64,000 nt of DNA from Cristatella mucedo (Eukaryota; Bryozoa; Phylactolaemata; Cristatellidae): NCBI GenBank assembly GCA_009760855.2, contig WPIO01000003.1, forward strand, positions 6,755,501-6,819,500. Reading direction: 5' to 3'. Shown in pieces: positions 34,301 through 44,255 of the stretch (positions are counted from its first letter, which is position 1; each line of letters begins with the position of its first letter). Position numbers and translations under genes: made by a program. The notes beneath the pieces are model-generated. The model was not told the origin of the DNA, ran no database searches, and worked only from the letters and a program-made list of their open reading frames with translations.

Positions 34301-35524
34301 TAGGCAGGCGGCCAGGGGACACATCTGCCATAATCCAATGCCCTGGAAATGGGCTCGACCTTTAGGTTCTAGCTGGCTAGTTTACCGTGCAGGGCCCAGC
34401 AGCAGTAATGCCACACATATGTCTTGGGAAGGCGTTCAGTGGCAGCATAAGAGTCTGTCTGCGTTGCCAGTTTAGCGTTGCTAGCTATGACCTCGCTTTC
34501 TCTCCAGCTCGCGTGCTCGCTCACTGTGCGAACACGCACGCGCACACACAATCTCGGATAGCTGTTTTGTGTAGATTAAATGAAACAGCATAATTGACTT
34601 GAAGATCACCTTTAGCCACGTGGTGTCGAGATGCCAGCTCAGGTCACCCTGACTATGCACCACCATTTTCCCTGCCTGGTGCACTTTGTTAGGGGTATTT
34701 ATGCTGGCTTCGTCGGTGTGCAAGGTCTGCGAATAAACAGATGAGGGACCTTCAGCTGTGGGCGATCTTTCTTATCAAGACACCGAGGAGCCTGCTCGAT
34801 TGTTAGTGATTTTTGATTACCTCAAATGTCTCTGGCTTTGAGCACTTAGTATGTCTAGCTCTACGGTCTTGACAAACAGCACAGAGCTATTGTCTGAAAA
34901 TTTAATCGCTTCTTTTGCCGTTTTTTCGAGCAGAGTCTGCAAGCAAGCGAAGCCTGGGCAGTTCCGGCTGTATGCAACGAAGCAAGTTCGCAGTGGCCCG
35001 ACTCAGCCACCAGAGAGCGTGTCCTAAAGCATGGCTCCGACGAAATCGGCAACCAAAAGGGGCGGCAGCGACTGGTTGCCACGGCCTGGTCGACTGACGG
35101 CTTGCATTGCCACGGCGTCACCGCCGACGCCTCCCTTGCCGGAAGTCGTGACGGAAGCAAGGCTTTCGCGAGAGACGCGCCCCTGCCGAGATCGTGTCGT
35201 CTGGCCAAACAGGCTGCTTCAGTGCAGTCGTCAGCTCGCTGGACGCCCGATGCCGATGTGCCACCTGCCGACGGGCGTGTCGGGCGAAGCAGCAGCAACG
35301 ACACCGGCAGCCTGTACGAGGAGCCAGGAGCAGTAGACACAAGCAGTGCATCTCACGTGACCCTCAAGCAACAAGCTATCTGTGATAAACAGTGCAGACT
35401 GGCCAGTCGAGACTCATCCTATGACACCGTCGTCGACGGTCGATTGCAACCCAGCAAGACGACGTTTTGCGGCGACTCGGAGGTCCTCGACGCTCTACTC
35501 GACCAGCTGAGAGCCAGCAGCTGA
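22351..35524 (+). CDS. Neuregulin-like ErbB ligand precursor (eight exons, type II/GGF-like)
   Basis: Joined exons 22351-22918, 24563-24728, 24874-24995, 27938-28085, 29695-29759, 32227-32353, 33837-34059 and 34934-35524 give 2010 nt (669 aa plus TGA). All introns are GT-AG and all phases match. Order of parts: signal peptide (about 1-31), GGF-like N-terminal segment (about 35-190), Ig domain (about 196-284), EGF domain with six cysteines (309, 317, 323, 334, 336, 345), transmembrane helix (about 370-391) with an Arg-rich stop-transfer, cytoplasmic tail to 669. Family knowledge: neuregulins are membrane precursors whose shed EGF domain binds ErbB receptors; an Arg just before the sixth Cys is needed and is present (GHRC). 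The Cys-x-x-Cys-Ala-x-Pro-Pro join between exons 1 and 2 also recalls type II neuregulin. Vein-type Ig-EGF ligands are the main alternative, but they lack a transmembrane helix. No gene symbol is given because orthology was not tested. Confidence 0.88.
22919..24562 (+). other. Intron 1
   Basis: GC-rich with a 17-base G run near 23398-23414. Long frames on both strands are Arg/Ala-rich, share no domain and are explained by composition. Confidence 0.8.
24563..24728 (+). CDS. Neuregulin-like exon 2: first half of the Ig domain
   Basis: The acceptor CCTCTTGCAG precedes it, and it begins with the two bases needed after phase 1, giving Ala-Thr-Pro-Pro. It holds the first Ig cysteine (KLTCRAD) and the core tryptophan (IQWYKDG). 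The donor is AAAAA|GTAAGA, phase 2. A Lys-rich linker precedes the domain. Confidence 0.9.
24729..24873 (+). other. Intron 2 (145 bp)
   Basis: A short GT-AG intron splitting the Ig domain. The polypyrimidine-like tract GTCGTCGTCGTTGCAG precedes the acceptor. Nothing else is visible in it. Confidence 0.88.
24874..24995 (+). CDS. Neuregulin-like exon 3: second half of the Ig domain
   Basis: Begins after GTTGCAG in phase 2 and carries the classic Ig C-terminal pattern ATDAGVYSCFARNALGNST, with the second cysteine and an N-glycosylation site. The donor is ACAG|GTGAGC, phase 1. The I-set style is like that of neuregulin Ig domains. Confidence 0.92.
25441..25730 (+). mobile_element. SINE-A, plus strand, split by a copied neuregulin exon
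   Basis: The left part (to about 25540) has GGTCGTGGACTCGAACTCC (box B) and ATGTGTGAAGCACTTGAATA, as in other SINE-A copies. The SINE end resumes at 25687 with GTTTTCTCAGAG and CAAATGAATTACATTTATAG. The 143 bp between them are not SINE but a copy of the EGF exon at 27916-28077. The 8 bp GGTGCTAT normally present in the SINE end is missing. Confidence 0.85.
25544..25686 (+). pseudogene. Damaged duplicate of EGF exon 4, including its splice acceptor
   Basis: This matches 27916-28077 with four substitutions and one 19-bp deletion. It keeps the upstream GAACTTGTTTTCAG acceptor. The second EGF cysteine codon has become TAC (Tyr), the deletion removes the third cysteine and shifts the frame, and the copy stops before the fourth cysteine and donor. 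Spliced from exon 3 in phase, it would read on into the SINE end and stop at 25727-25729. It cannot make an EGF domain. Confidence 0.92.
27938..28085 (+). CDS. Neuregulin-like exon 4: linker and EGF cysteines 1 to 4
   Basis: Starts after CTTGTTTTCAG in phase 1. A short Ser/Thr-rich linker precedes the cysteines: DC, KDYCLHGGRC and GRHCV, with spacing of 7, 5 and 10 residues. The CxxGG form between cysteines 2 and 3 is typical of neuregulin EGF domains. The donor TGTGT|GTAAGT is phase 2, placing the intron between cysteines 4 and 5. Confidence 0.92.
28086..29694 (+). other. Intron 4
   Basis: Contains a candidate alternative exon (28246-28331) and an 18-bp pyrimidine-rich minisatellite (about 29366-29470, unit like CTCTCTGTTCTCTTTGCC). 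Two long overlapping frames (from 28847 and 28927) are open but Cys/Leu/Ser-rich with no domain, so they are not annotated. Confidence 0.75.
28246..28331 (+). other. Candidate alternative exon, phase-compatible with exon 5
   Basis: It has a good acceptor (TTTCTGTGCCCAG) and donor (CCTG|GTAGGA). It starts in phase 2 and ends in phase 1, exactly like exon 5, so it could replace exon 5. The reading includes PCACHVPK and ECTVCQPP but lacks the GxRC end of an EGF domain. It may be a chance pairing of splice-like sites. Confidence 0.2.
29695..29759 (+). CDS. Neuregulin-like exon 5: EGF cysteines 5 and 6 and stalk
   Basis: Starts after GTTTGTGCAG in phase 2. It completes the domain with CSSQYVGHRCQEKY, where the Arg before the sixth Cys is the residue needed for receptor binding in the EGF family. 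It corresponds in position to the alternative alpha/beta exon of vertebrate neuregulins. The donor is CAAG|GTAAGG, phase 1. Confidence 0.92.
29760..32226 (+). other. Intron 5
   Basis: Contains a GCA run (about 29848-29868). Several frames of 60-97 codons occur but none shows a known domain. No repeat family was recognised. Confidence 0.75.
32227..32353 (+). CDS. Neuregulin-like exon 6: stalk, transmembrane helix, stop-transfer
   Basis: Follows a T-rich tract ending ATAG. It encodes an acidic stalk (SGDDSTDG) likely to hold the shedding site, then the helix ITALATALGVLLLAVCLYII and the basic YRASRRRA. The donor is CAAG|GTAAGG, phase 2. This membrane anchor separates it from secreted Vein-type ligands. 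Confidence 0.9.
32354..33836 (+). other. Intron 6
   Basis: Contains a 21-bp repeat, 2.7 copies (about 33009-33065, unit like CTTGCCCTCGACCTAAGCGTC). A short open piece ending at a GTAGGC site near 33104 was tested as an exon and fails in phase. Confidence 0.75.
33837..34059 (+). CDS. Neuregulin-like exon 7: juxtamembrane cytoplasmic segment
   Basis: The acceptor CTTCCTTGCAG and phase 2 start join AG|A to continue the basic run with RKERAHVK. It encodes 74 residues rich in Gly, Ala and Val, including VWEVDGINGKVVAGGYMAV, and ends phase 0 at CCG|GTAAAT. No match to the vertebrate neuregulin tail was recognised. Support comes from splice sites, frame and position. Confidence 0.8.
34060..34933 (+). 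other. Intron 7
   Basis: Holds a perfect 16-bp inverted repeat (34261-34301). The intron ends in a long pyrimidine tract before CGAGCAG. No coding evidence inside. Confidence 0.75.
34261..34301. repeat. Perfect 16-bp inverted repeat, 9-nt loop
   Basis: Arms AATGGACGAGCAGCCT (34261-34276) and AGGCTGCTCGTCCATT (34286-34301) are exact reverse complements, inside intron 7. Confidence 0.9.
34934..35524 (+). CDS. Neuregulin-like exon 8: cytoplasmic tail and stop
   Basis: Begins in phase 0 after CGTTTTTTCGAGCAG and stays open for 196 codons to TGA at 35522-35524. It contains possible tyrosine phosphorylation settings (SLYEEPG, SSYDTV) and ends in DALLDQLRASS. It is Ser/Arg/Asp-rich, probably disordered, and I recognise no vertebrate tail motif. 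It is placed in this gene by phase, strand and the clean acceptor. Confidence 0.78.
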   Translation, partial: SLQASEAWAVPAVCNEASSQWPDSATRERVLKHGSDEIGNQKGRQRLVATAWSTDGLHCHGVTADASLAGSRDGSKAFARDAPLPRSCRLAKQAASVQSSARWTPDADVPPADGRVGRSSSNDTGSLYEEPGAVDTSSASHVTLKQQAICDKQCRLASRDSSYDTVVDGRLQPSKTTFCGDSEVLDALLDQLRASS

Positions 35525-35825
35525 TCGACCTCACTAATTTTTTTCTCACTGCATTCTACTACTGGTGCTGTGTCCACTCACACCCCATCAGGTCTTCCCA
35601 TGAGCGGCAGCTACCTACTTTGCTGCCGTCCCCCACCCATCCAGCCACCTCTCCCCCTCTGAGGTGAGTAAGATTATCGACGGCAATCCACCGACGGCAC
35701 CGTGACCGACAACCTCCGACTGGTGAGATATGGCCGGCCACTGCAGCCTGCCTCTTTGCATGGCCTAACGCCTACGATGACGACGACGACGATGCCGCCG
35801 TGCTTCACGCACATGCGAAAGCAGG

Positions 35826-35831
35826 AATAAA
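35826..35831 (+). promoter_or_regulatory. Candidate polyadenylation signal AATAAA
   Basis: The first AATAAA downstream of the stop at 35524, about 300 bp into the presumed 3' UTR. Confidence 0.4.
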
Positions 35832-37480
35832 TAATGCAGCCAGTGACTGCTATCAGTGCCACTTGGTGCTCTGCCCCTCAAAGAGGACTCTCTCTCTCTT
35901 GCTGAGATCACACCGACTCGCCGAAGAGTGCAGCCCTGCTTTCGGGGGCCGGCGCCGTCGTCTAACCTGGTGGCCTTGCCCCCGAGCTTGCTCTTTGGTG
36001 GTTCACCAGCGGCCCTACCGACGGTTGCTGGCTAGTCGAGACGTCAACTGGTGCAACTACGGGCTGCCGGCCGCGGCCGGCGGCGCCCGTGCACAATCTG
36101 CTATTGCTTCCCTTGTTATGTTCTCATTCCATTTTCTTAATGGCATGTTGAAGTACCTTTGTCGAGCAAGAGCAGCAAGACGCTGCAATTGCCTTCTTGC
36201 TGCGAACCATGACAGACAAGAGACGACGACGTGGACGGTTTGCACCCATCGTCGCATCGTGCTGCTACTCATCGAGCACCTGCTACTGTTGATCCTGCCA
36301 GATCTGGCTCGGCAGTGCAGAATTGAACTGCATCTCCTGGGAAAGCTACTGCTATTCTTTGCCTATTTACTGGCTTAGTTTTATCAGATAGGTTAACCGA
36401 CGTTAATAATTTATTTTTTTTTAAGCAGACCTCGTGAGCAAATATATCAGTGGAGACTAGTCGCTGATTTCTCATTCCAGCACGAATCACCCAGTGATAG
36501 ATGGCTTGCGATGGGGTCGTGCTGTTGCTAAAAAAGTAGGGAATCCCTAACGCATGTTCGTGCTGCTACTGCGACTATGCGTTGCGGGCCTAGTGATTTT
36601 TTCGCATCGTTCTGATAGTCATCAGCATTCATTCGGCTGACCAATTTTGGCAGGTTTGAGCCGTGCAGGTCAAACCACTACAAGCTGAGTAAAAACTAAA
36701 AAAAAAAGCTGAGGATCGCCTTTAATATTTAGCCGTATGTGCTCAACACTTTGTTCCATCAAGTTTATGTGATGAGAGAGAGAGAGAGAGAGAGAGAGCT
36801 GCGAGGGATGGGTGGGTGTGCTCAAGCCTGGATAATGGCTGGTATGCTCCGATGTCTACGCCTTGAAATACCGAAGTCATAACCGCCAGCTTGAGTTGCC
36901 AGACCTCGCTAGCCTTTGGTTTATGCGTCTGCTAAGTGTCGCTAATAGAGTTTCTCGAAAGATATGTCAATCGAGTGATCTAACCGTCCAATAGCCGCAG
37001 CCGACAGCCGCAGGGATTGCAAGCCGGCATCGGCCCTGCTGAGAACCCGTGGACCACTCCATTTTTCGGCAGTAGCCGGTGGCCCGAGCATAGCACTCGG
37101 GTACCAGTATTCGCGTCATGAGCGAGCGAGTGCAAGCTCACGTGCTCTTCTCTTGGAACCCGGCATACTGAAGCCAGCTTGCTAACCTTGAAATAAGAAT
37201 GCATCGTTTGCACTCTGTCATAAAGAGAGCCAAATCTCTAACCGGGCGTCTTATATAACCTGCCAGCTGAGAAGCAATAACCGAGGGTCTAAGGTGACGT
37301 GAAAGGCAAGATGCTTAGACAAGGTGTCGTGCTCAGACAAGTAGGCAAGAATACACTCAGGGCCTCGTTTGGTAGGGCCCCTGGTGTGACTGACATTCGC
37401 CGAAGCACGCAAAGCGGAACAAAAAGCTCAAGTGGTGCTCAGCAAAAGCGAAACTGATGCGTCTTAAGCTAGAGAAAAAA
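35832..37480. other. No supported gene
   Basis: Frames of 60-190 codons exist on both strands without recognisable domains. A GA run lies at about 36775-36799. Confidence 0.55.
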
Positions 37481-37555
37481 TAATAATTCTTTTATATAGC
37501 GCCCCAAGAGAATTTAATCTCTATTCAGACGCTTCACATGTGCCTCGGAGACATG
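37481..37555 (-). mobile_element. SINE-A/LINE-A 3' tail, minus strand
   Basis: TATAGCGCCCCAAGAGAATT then TCTCTATTCAGACGCTTCAC is the reverse of the shared SINE-A tail. The tRNA-like head is absent. Confidence 0.65.
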
Positions 37556-37787
37556 AACAATGCAAAGTCTGTGCAGGTGGTGACCGAAGCCGGACGCGAG
37601 TTCTAGCAGAGTATTGGTGTATCCGAACCGAAGGCCGAATCACCAAAAGATTTCAATTAGTGCCAAGAACGGCAAGTCGAATGTTAGCTGAGGAGCGGTG
37701 ATGCGAGCACATGCGGGTGGTGCGAGCACACAGGAAGAAGGAGACCTGATGATTAGGCAGGTGCAAGTGAGTGAAGCAGCCTGTTGA

Positions 37788-38165
<378 letters not shown>

Positions 38166-39764
38166 ACAGGATCTTAACAGTAGATTCGACGATTCGTAGG
38201 AAGCCAGTGAAACTAGGTAGTGGTATGATGTGGCAGCTACGCTGCTGACGACAGATGAGCTGCTGCGGTTTGCACGAGTTGCGTACGAATAAGGCCAGAA
38301 GTCCTGAATAGATAGAGTGAACAAATAATCGACATGCGATTTCAAAAACCTGTGAATTAGTTACTTGGCTGCGGAAACAACGAGCTAGTCGAACGACAAG
38401 AAGTTTTAGAAAAGGAAGCACAGATTACCAGCACACGTCGCTGGAGTGATGCTTGATCAACCATATCGAGGGCGAGGTCTTCGATTTTCCGTGCGACCCA
38501 AGATTCTAGGTTTGCCTATACTTATTTGGTTTAATCGTCGCGAAGGTTCAATAGGTTAGTGGTGGCCATCCATGCGCTAATGTCTCGGATGCAGGGTGCC
38601 AAGAAATTGATTAAGCCAGATGCAGAGCAATGCTCAGCAGGGTTAAAATGGGTAGAGCCGAGCGCTATCGACGTGGATATGAAAGCTGAGGTTTCGTTCG
38701 GCAATGAGAATATAGCTAGCCAAAAGAAGAAGAAGAAGGAGGAGGAGAAGGAGGCCTAAAGACAAACCCTAGCTTACCCCAAACTGGAATCAGATATCGT
38801 CAAATCTCGAATTCTCGGCGTCGAGATTTTTTTGTAGGCGATATAGATAGCGATTAGATAGAGCCACACTTCATTGCTCTACCTCGGCGAGCAACACGAG
38901 GTTCTGCACAGGCGGAGCCAGTGGAGCAGACGCTCGAGAGATTTTCAGCAAGCAGCCTTTCAGCGTTGGCTTGGGCTGCTTGCACGCTACTCGAGAATGT
39001 CCAGGGAAGGAACCGCTGGGCACCGGCAGGCTAATGGCGATAGAAAGGTCAACCACGCGTTCCGGCGTCGACCGGCGAATTTGAGCGGCGCGGCGGATCA
39101 GGCGTGTGCAAGCGACATGCTACTTCCGGCCGCCTTTACCGCTGGCGGCCGCTAGAAAGCGGGCGGCTGCTGAGGGCGTAGCTTAGAAAGTGAGCAGCCG
39201 CAAAGTGCGATGGGCTGAGCCGAGATGAACAAGACCGGGTCGCCCCCGCGTCCGTTTCTGAGCTAGCCAAGCCATCTCGAAGGATTTTTCTGGTCAGCAT
39301 CTATACTTCTGTACGAGTTAGCAGTACTTCTTTGAGGGCAGACTTGCCATCGGGGCAGGTTCTTTCATCCGAGTGCTAGTCAGGTGCTCTCTAAAGATGA
39401 GCGAATCTGGTCGCAGGTCGAGCGAGTTTCTGCCGCTGCTGAACGAGCTCGCCGATTGAACCCCGAATCGCTTTCGCTATCGTAAAATTGCTGCTGGCGA
39501 CCTACAGAGCAGCGACGCGACGTCCGACTCTAGACGCAATCGCTGGATAAACCGATCAATTAGCGTCAGCGTGGATGAGAGGCAAGCTGGCTACGAAGTA
39601 ATTACTCTCCGAAAGCTGCAGTGCCCTATTAGCACTTACGTCAGACGCGAACCGAATCGGCTTCAGCAATTTCAGGAAATATGGAAAGCAAAGTAGGTCG
39701 TATAGAAATGCCGTTTCTCTATGCAAATTGAAATCTCACGGGCGATAGGGGCATTCAGTTTGCA
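38166..39764. other. No supported gene
   Basis: A 66-codon frame ends at 38759 in a lysine/glutamate run from an AGA/GGA repeat. No other structure seen. Confidence 0.55.
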
Positions 39765-40150
39765 CGCATCGAAAGTCTAGAACTCGCTTCCGTTTTCTGT
39801 CGCCGTCTGCATTGACGCGGCATCATTTAAGGCTTAACCAAAGGCCCGTATGCTTACGCTTGGCTTTCCCTGCGCCGGAGCGAATTTGTTTTCATTTTTG
39901 TTTCCGTGTGCTCTTCGTTGTGCTTCGCGATTCAGCGCATATTACTAACTAGGCGTTCACTAACCAGTGGTTCTGAGTATGTTCTATTGTGCTTTTGCAT
40001 GACGGTATAAGCACGATACCGTGCAAGTCGTTAGCCCTTAGTCATTTGCTTCTCTTGCAGCGAGTTGCAAAGCGCCTGAATAGAGTTTGGGTTCTCTTGG
40101 GCTGCTGAACGGGCACTTCGTCGTAATTATCGTTATTATTTTTATTATCA
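39765..40150 (+). mobile_element. LINE-C 3' end, plus strand
   Basis: GCATCATTTAAGGCTTAACC, the pyrimidine-rich middle, GTTGCAAAGCGCCTGAATAG and an ATT-rich tail (about 40125-40150) follow the order of the copy at 5590-6275. Coding remains only as traces. Confidence 0.6.
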
Positions 40151-40884
40151 TCATCGCTGTGACCGGACAAGCAGTTGGATGTCCGTGGCTCTCTCCTGCT
40201 TCCTGTACGTTAACGAAGGGCAAGACAGAAATGAGTCGGAAAGGTTGGCCTAGCCCACGGGAGTTGACCCCAAATCGTCAGAATTTAACAGTTTGCCGAC
40301 GGTAGCCTCGTTCCCAGTCTTGCCTCTCCCCTGCTGACCTGCGCGAATAACTTTGTCTCTCCGCCTCTCGGCGGAGCTCGCGCTTCAGTCGTGATGCGTG
40401 GTATCGAGCTAGAGGGGACGCAGCATGTAATGGCTGATCTCAACAAGTCAGCGGAGAGCTCAGGACCGATTTGGGCAGTGGCAGTGTGTGCCGCGCGCTC
40501 GCGCGCGCGCGCGCGAGCACACACACGCACGCACACAGACGTACGCACAGAAGAACGAACGCCAACATGTGTACAGAGCTCTGCTCAAACAACCACGTGT
40601 CGCTGTGCCACTCGCTTGCACCTAAGACGTGCGGTTTTGATACTCGAAGAATGAGTATGTGGGTCTCTTCTAATCTGGCCGAGTTTAAGGTTAGATTCCA
40701 ACTTAATGTATAAGCTTCTGTTCTGCGCTGGCGAATACAATTACGGACAGGATAGGACGGAAAAGAACGTAAGCGATCGTAATGGAGAATGACACGACGG
40801 TCAGACTGCAACAGAAGCATGCGGTATAATTCATGTCTCAAAAGAAAAAAGGGGAGATGAAGTGAGAGATTGGGAGAGAGATTA
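40151..40884. other. No supported gene
   Basis: A CG/CA-rich simple stretch near 40497-40540. Nothing else recognisable. Confidence 0.5.
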
Positions 40885-41002
40885 GGGAGAAAAAGAGAGA
40901 AAGAGAGAGAGAGAGTGAGTGAGTGAGTGGAGTGGAGTGAGTGAGCGAGCGAGTGAGTGAGTGAGCGATTGAGTGAGTGAGTGAGTGAGTGTATGAAAGA
41001 GA

Positions 41003-41058
<56 letters not shown>

Positions 41059-41159
41059 AAGGGGAGAGACTGAGAGAGTGAGAGCGAGGGTCGGAAAGCT
41101 GCTTAGAGAAAGAGGGAGAGAGAATTATAAGCAAACTATTCAGAGAAAGAGTAAAAGGA

Positions 41160-41210
<51 letters not shown>

Positions 41211-41215
41211 TACAA
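40885..41215. repeat. (GA)n and (GTGA)n arrays
   Basis: GA runs (40897-40914, 41007-41054, 41163-41207) surround GTGA/GCGA tetranucleotide runs (40914-40990). Confidence 0.95.
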
Positions 41216-44124
41216 GAGAGTTCGATCATTTAGGGTCAGATATTGATGCTGGCAGAGACAGTGACAGATAGGGAAAGTCGAGAGGGCAATTGCAGAGGAT
41301 GAGGCGGTGCGGCAAGAGCAGCTAGCATTTCCAAGGAGGTGCTGAGTACTAGCTACTATGCCCTACTGATCCAAGTCTCATCAGGGCATAGCAAGAGCGA
41401 GTCCGGAATAGCCCCTCCCACTGCCTCTGGCAATGTAAACTTAGCTGGCAGAGCTCAGTAACGACCGTAGAGCCACGCTAGACTGTCTGTGTTTATGCAT
41501 CGGTGGGCAGAGCAGGGGCATTCTTGGTCAGCCGAGCTCAGCCCACCCTGAGCTGATTTTCTCCTGGCCCCCTCAACCGCCAACCTTTCAGCAGCACCTA
41601 GCTGTCGGCCTGAAGTTCCGGCTCGAACCAAAAAGCTGGGGTGAAAGTAGCGGTTGTTACAAGGACGGCTCGAGCTGCATCGATTGGTGCACAGCGCTTG
41701 CATGCTTCGGGACGACGTGCGACAGGCCAGGCGCTGCCAACGTTCGCGAAAGTCTCTGAGTAACTCGGGACAGTCTACAGGCGGTGGCGACAAGCTAGGG
41801 CAAGCGATGAGCTCTTCGGCCTGAGCCACACCTCCCTCTCATTGTCGCTGCCACCAGTACCCGAACCCGCCGGCCGGCGCTCGCGTCCCGTCGCAAGAGA
41901 GCTGAGAGATTGGGAATTCCTGCGTCTCAAACCCTGGACGAGGGCTGTGAATCTAGCGTTGTTTGCTCTCGGAGTTTCTTTGCTTATCGTTTACCGATCG
42001 GGTTTCGCTCTCGCCGGGGTATCGCTCTCGCCAGGTGCCCTCCAGACGCTGGCTGCGCCGGCGGCCGGCGGCGGCCGGCGGCGGCGGCGGCTTCGCTCTG
42101 GGTAGCTGGCCTCCACGCACCTAACGCCGCGCTCGCCGCACTCTCTCGCTGGCTCGGCCGATCGCCTCGGCCTCTCGAACGCCTTCCGTAATCAGATCAG
42201 CGGGGAGCTAATAACGAGGAAAGTAGCTACGGTGGTCCTCTGAGGCGCTCGTCGAACAACCTTGAGAGAAATGGGGAAGAGCTTTAAAGGAGGAGGAGGA
42301 CGAAGAGGAGGACGAGGAGGAGAACGAGAAGAACGAGGAGAACGAGGAGGACGAGGACGAGGAGGACGAGGACGAGGAGGACGAGGACGAGGAGGAGGTC
42401 CATTTGTTGAAGACAGCTCCGACATTTGATTGCCTGTGCAATCCAACCGCTCATCTCTGTCCGTTCGTGTCCAGGACGGGGTGCTGGAACTTGGCGAGAC
42501 CAGAGCGCGGGCGACGAGCGATGGTCTGCACAATCGCCGAGAACGGCGCGAAGCGACTCTCCGGCTGAGGCTAATCTTTACGCTTGCATTCGAGGCCTTC
42601 TCCGTTACGAGTGCTTATATTGAGCATTTCGCCAGCAGATGCCCCGAACCGAGCCGACTCGGACCGAGCTCGTCGTGGCTGCTTTTCTGCTCGCCTGTCT
42701 GCCTTCAAACCCTCCCAAATAAGTCGGCCTTCGCGCGCGTCATCCTTTCGAAAGCTTACTGCTGCTTCGTAGTTGGAGTTTCGGTGGGGTATCCACGATC
42801 TTACATGGCCATGGGTATGTATCCCTTTGCTGTGCTAAAGCCACACTGGCTAAAACTATATTTGATAAAACTATATTCTGCACCTTTGCATGTCGACAGA
42901 CGGTGCTCAACTCCACCATTGAAAATAAACGGGATAAAGGTGCATTCGAGCAATCCAGAGTAACAAGCAGAAGACTTCGCATGTACGCAGAGTGTTGACA
43001 TTCGGAAAACTAGTTAGTCTGGCCCTGTATGCGGAAAAAATATAAGAAGTGCTAGCTAGATTGTTCGAATTCACCAGCGCACCCGCGAAACGGCAGCAGC
43101 AGCAGCAGTGTCTGGAGGACAGTGGTCAAAATAGCCGCGCTTTGCTGCAATTAACTTTGTAGAGGCTCGAATGACGATTACTTACTATGCAGCCACCGCT
43201 GCGAATAAAGATATGCCCGAGAGAGAAGTGATTAGGCTGCCCTCTAAGTATAGGTGATAGCTCGGTGACAACCACAGTTACAGCCTGGATGCTTGGATGC
43301 GATCGTGCGCCATTGGACGCCGATGACAAGCTAGGATGAGCACACTGAGATCCCTCCGCTAAAGGTGTCCGCTGAGGCATAGTGTTCGCGGAGGCGCGCT
43401 CACTTTCTTGCACGTATCCAGCGTTTAGGGCCCGGAGAGAGGGCCGCGAGTTGAATGCAACCAAAAGTGTGTTTTGGGTTCTTCCCCGTCACGTGAGCGA
43501 GCACTCGACGAAAGTGGCAAAAAAAGCAGCAGCAGCAGAGCAAACGCAAAGAAAGAAGAGCGCACTGCGACGCCACGCGAACTCGCATGTGCTGCGGCAA
43601 TGGACGAACGAAACATGGAACGAAACTGGCGAGTGAGAAAAGCAAAGCCAAAGCTGTGCAGTAGGGAAAACCCACGTTTGGGAATTTTCCTTTGGTTTCA
43701 GCCCAAAATATTGAGCTCTCAGCGGTGGCAGAAGATCGTGGATTGATATATGATAAGAGAACATTGAAATCTGTGGCAGAGCCTGGGGATCAATTGTCCA
43801 CTTTAGAGCGACGGCCGGGAGGGGGGCGGACAGCGACCTGTGCCGCCCCTATATATACAGCTGCCCATGCCTGTCAGCAACGACAAAATTGTGTCTTTCT
43901 TTCAGCCGATGAGCAACCGTCGAATGCTTGTTGAATAAAGGCTACGATTGTGCGCTACAGTTTTTTCCATTTCTTTTAGCTCTTGCCTCCTCCATGAAAA
44001 CCCGGGCTCTTTCCTGACTGTAATGGTAGCTAGAGACAGTGCAAAAAAAGGCTGACACCCTGCTTGGCTGCCAGGGCCTCCGGAATTGGCGTGCGCATTA
44101 CTCATAATTACTCGTATTAAAAGA
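41216..44124. other. No supported gene
   Basis: Contains a GGA/CGA repeat (described separately), a GCC-like cluster near 42057-42090 and ordinary anonymous sequence. Frames up to 177 codons lack any recognised domain. Confidence 0.5.
42271..42429 (+). other. GGA/CGA repeat that can encode a short RGG-box peptide
   Basis: An ATG-started frame of 52 codons reads MGKSFKGGGG, then RGG and RGRGG repeats, then PFVEDSSDI and stop. RGG boxes occur at the ends of RNA-binding proteins such as GAR1 or LSM4, but no folded domain follows, so this is more likely a purine-rich repeat. Confidence 0.25.
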
Positions 44125-44255
44125 AGCTTAACCGCTTTGACAGCTTCATTTATTGAGCGGCAAAAGAGCCTTTACGGCGGTGGGCGCCCCACCGTGAGAC
44201 CCGAACCCACGACTCGGGTCGTAAAGAGCGAGCACCTTACCTCCTGGGTGAAGAT
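44125..44255 (-). mobile_element. SINE-B, minus strand, diverged
   Basis: ACCGCTTTGACAGCTTCATT, GAGCGGCAAAAGAGCC, GGCGGTGGGCGCCCC and CCCGAACCCACGACTCGGGT with GAGCACCTTACCTCC follow the SINE-B order. Confidence 0.75.
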
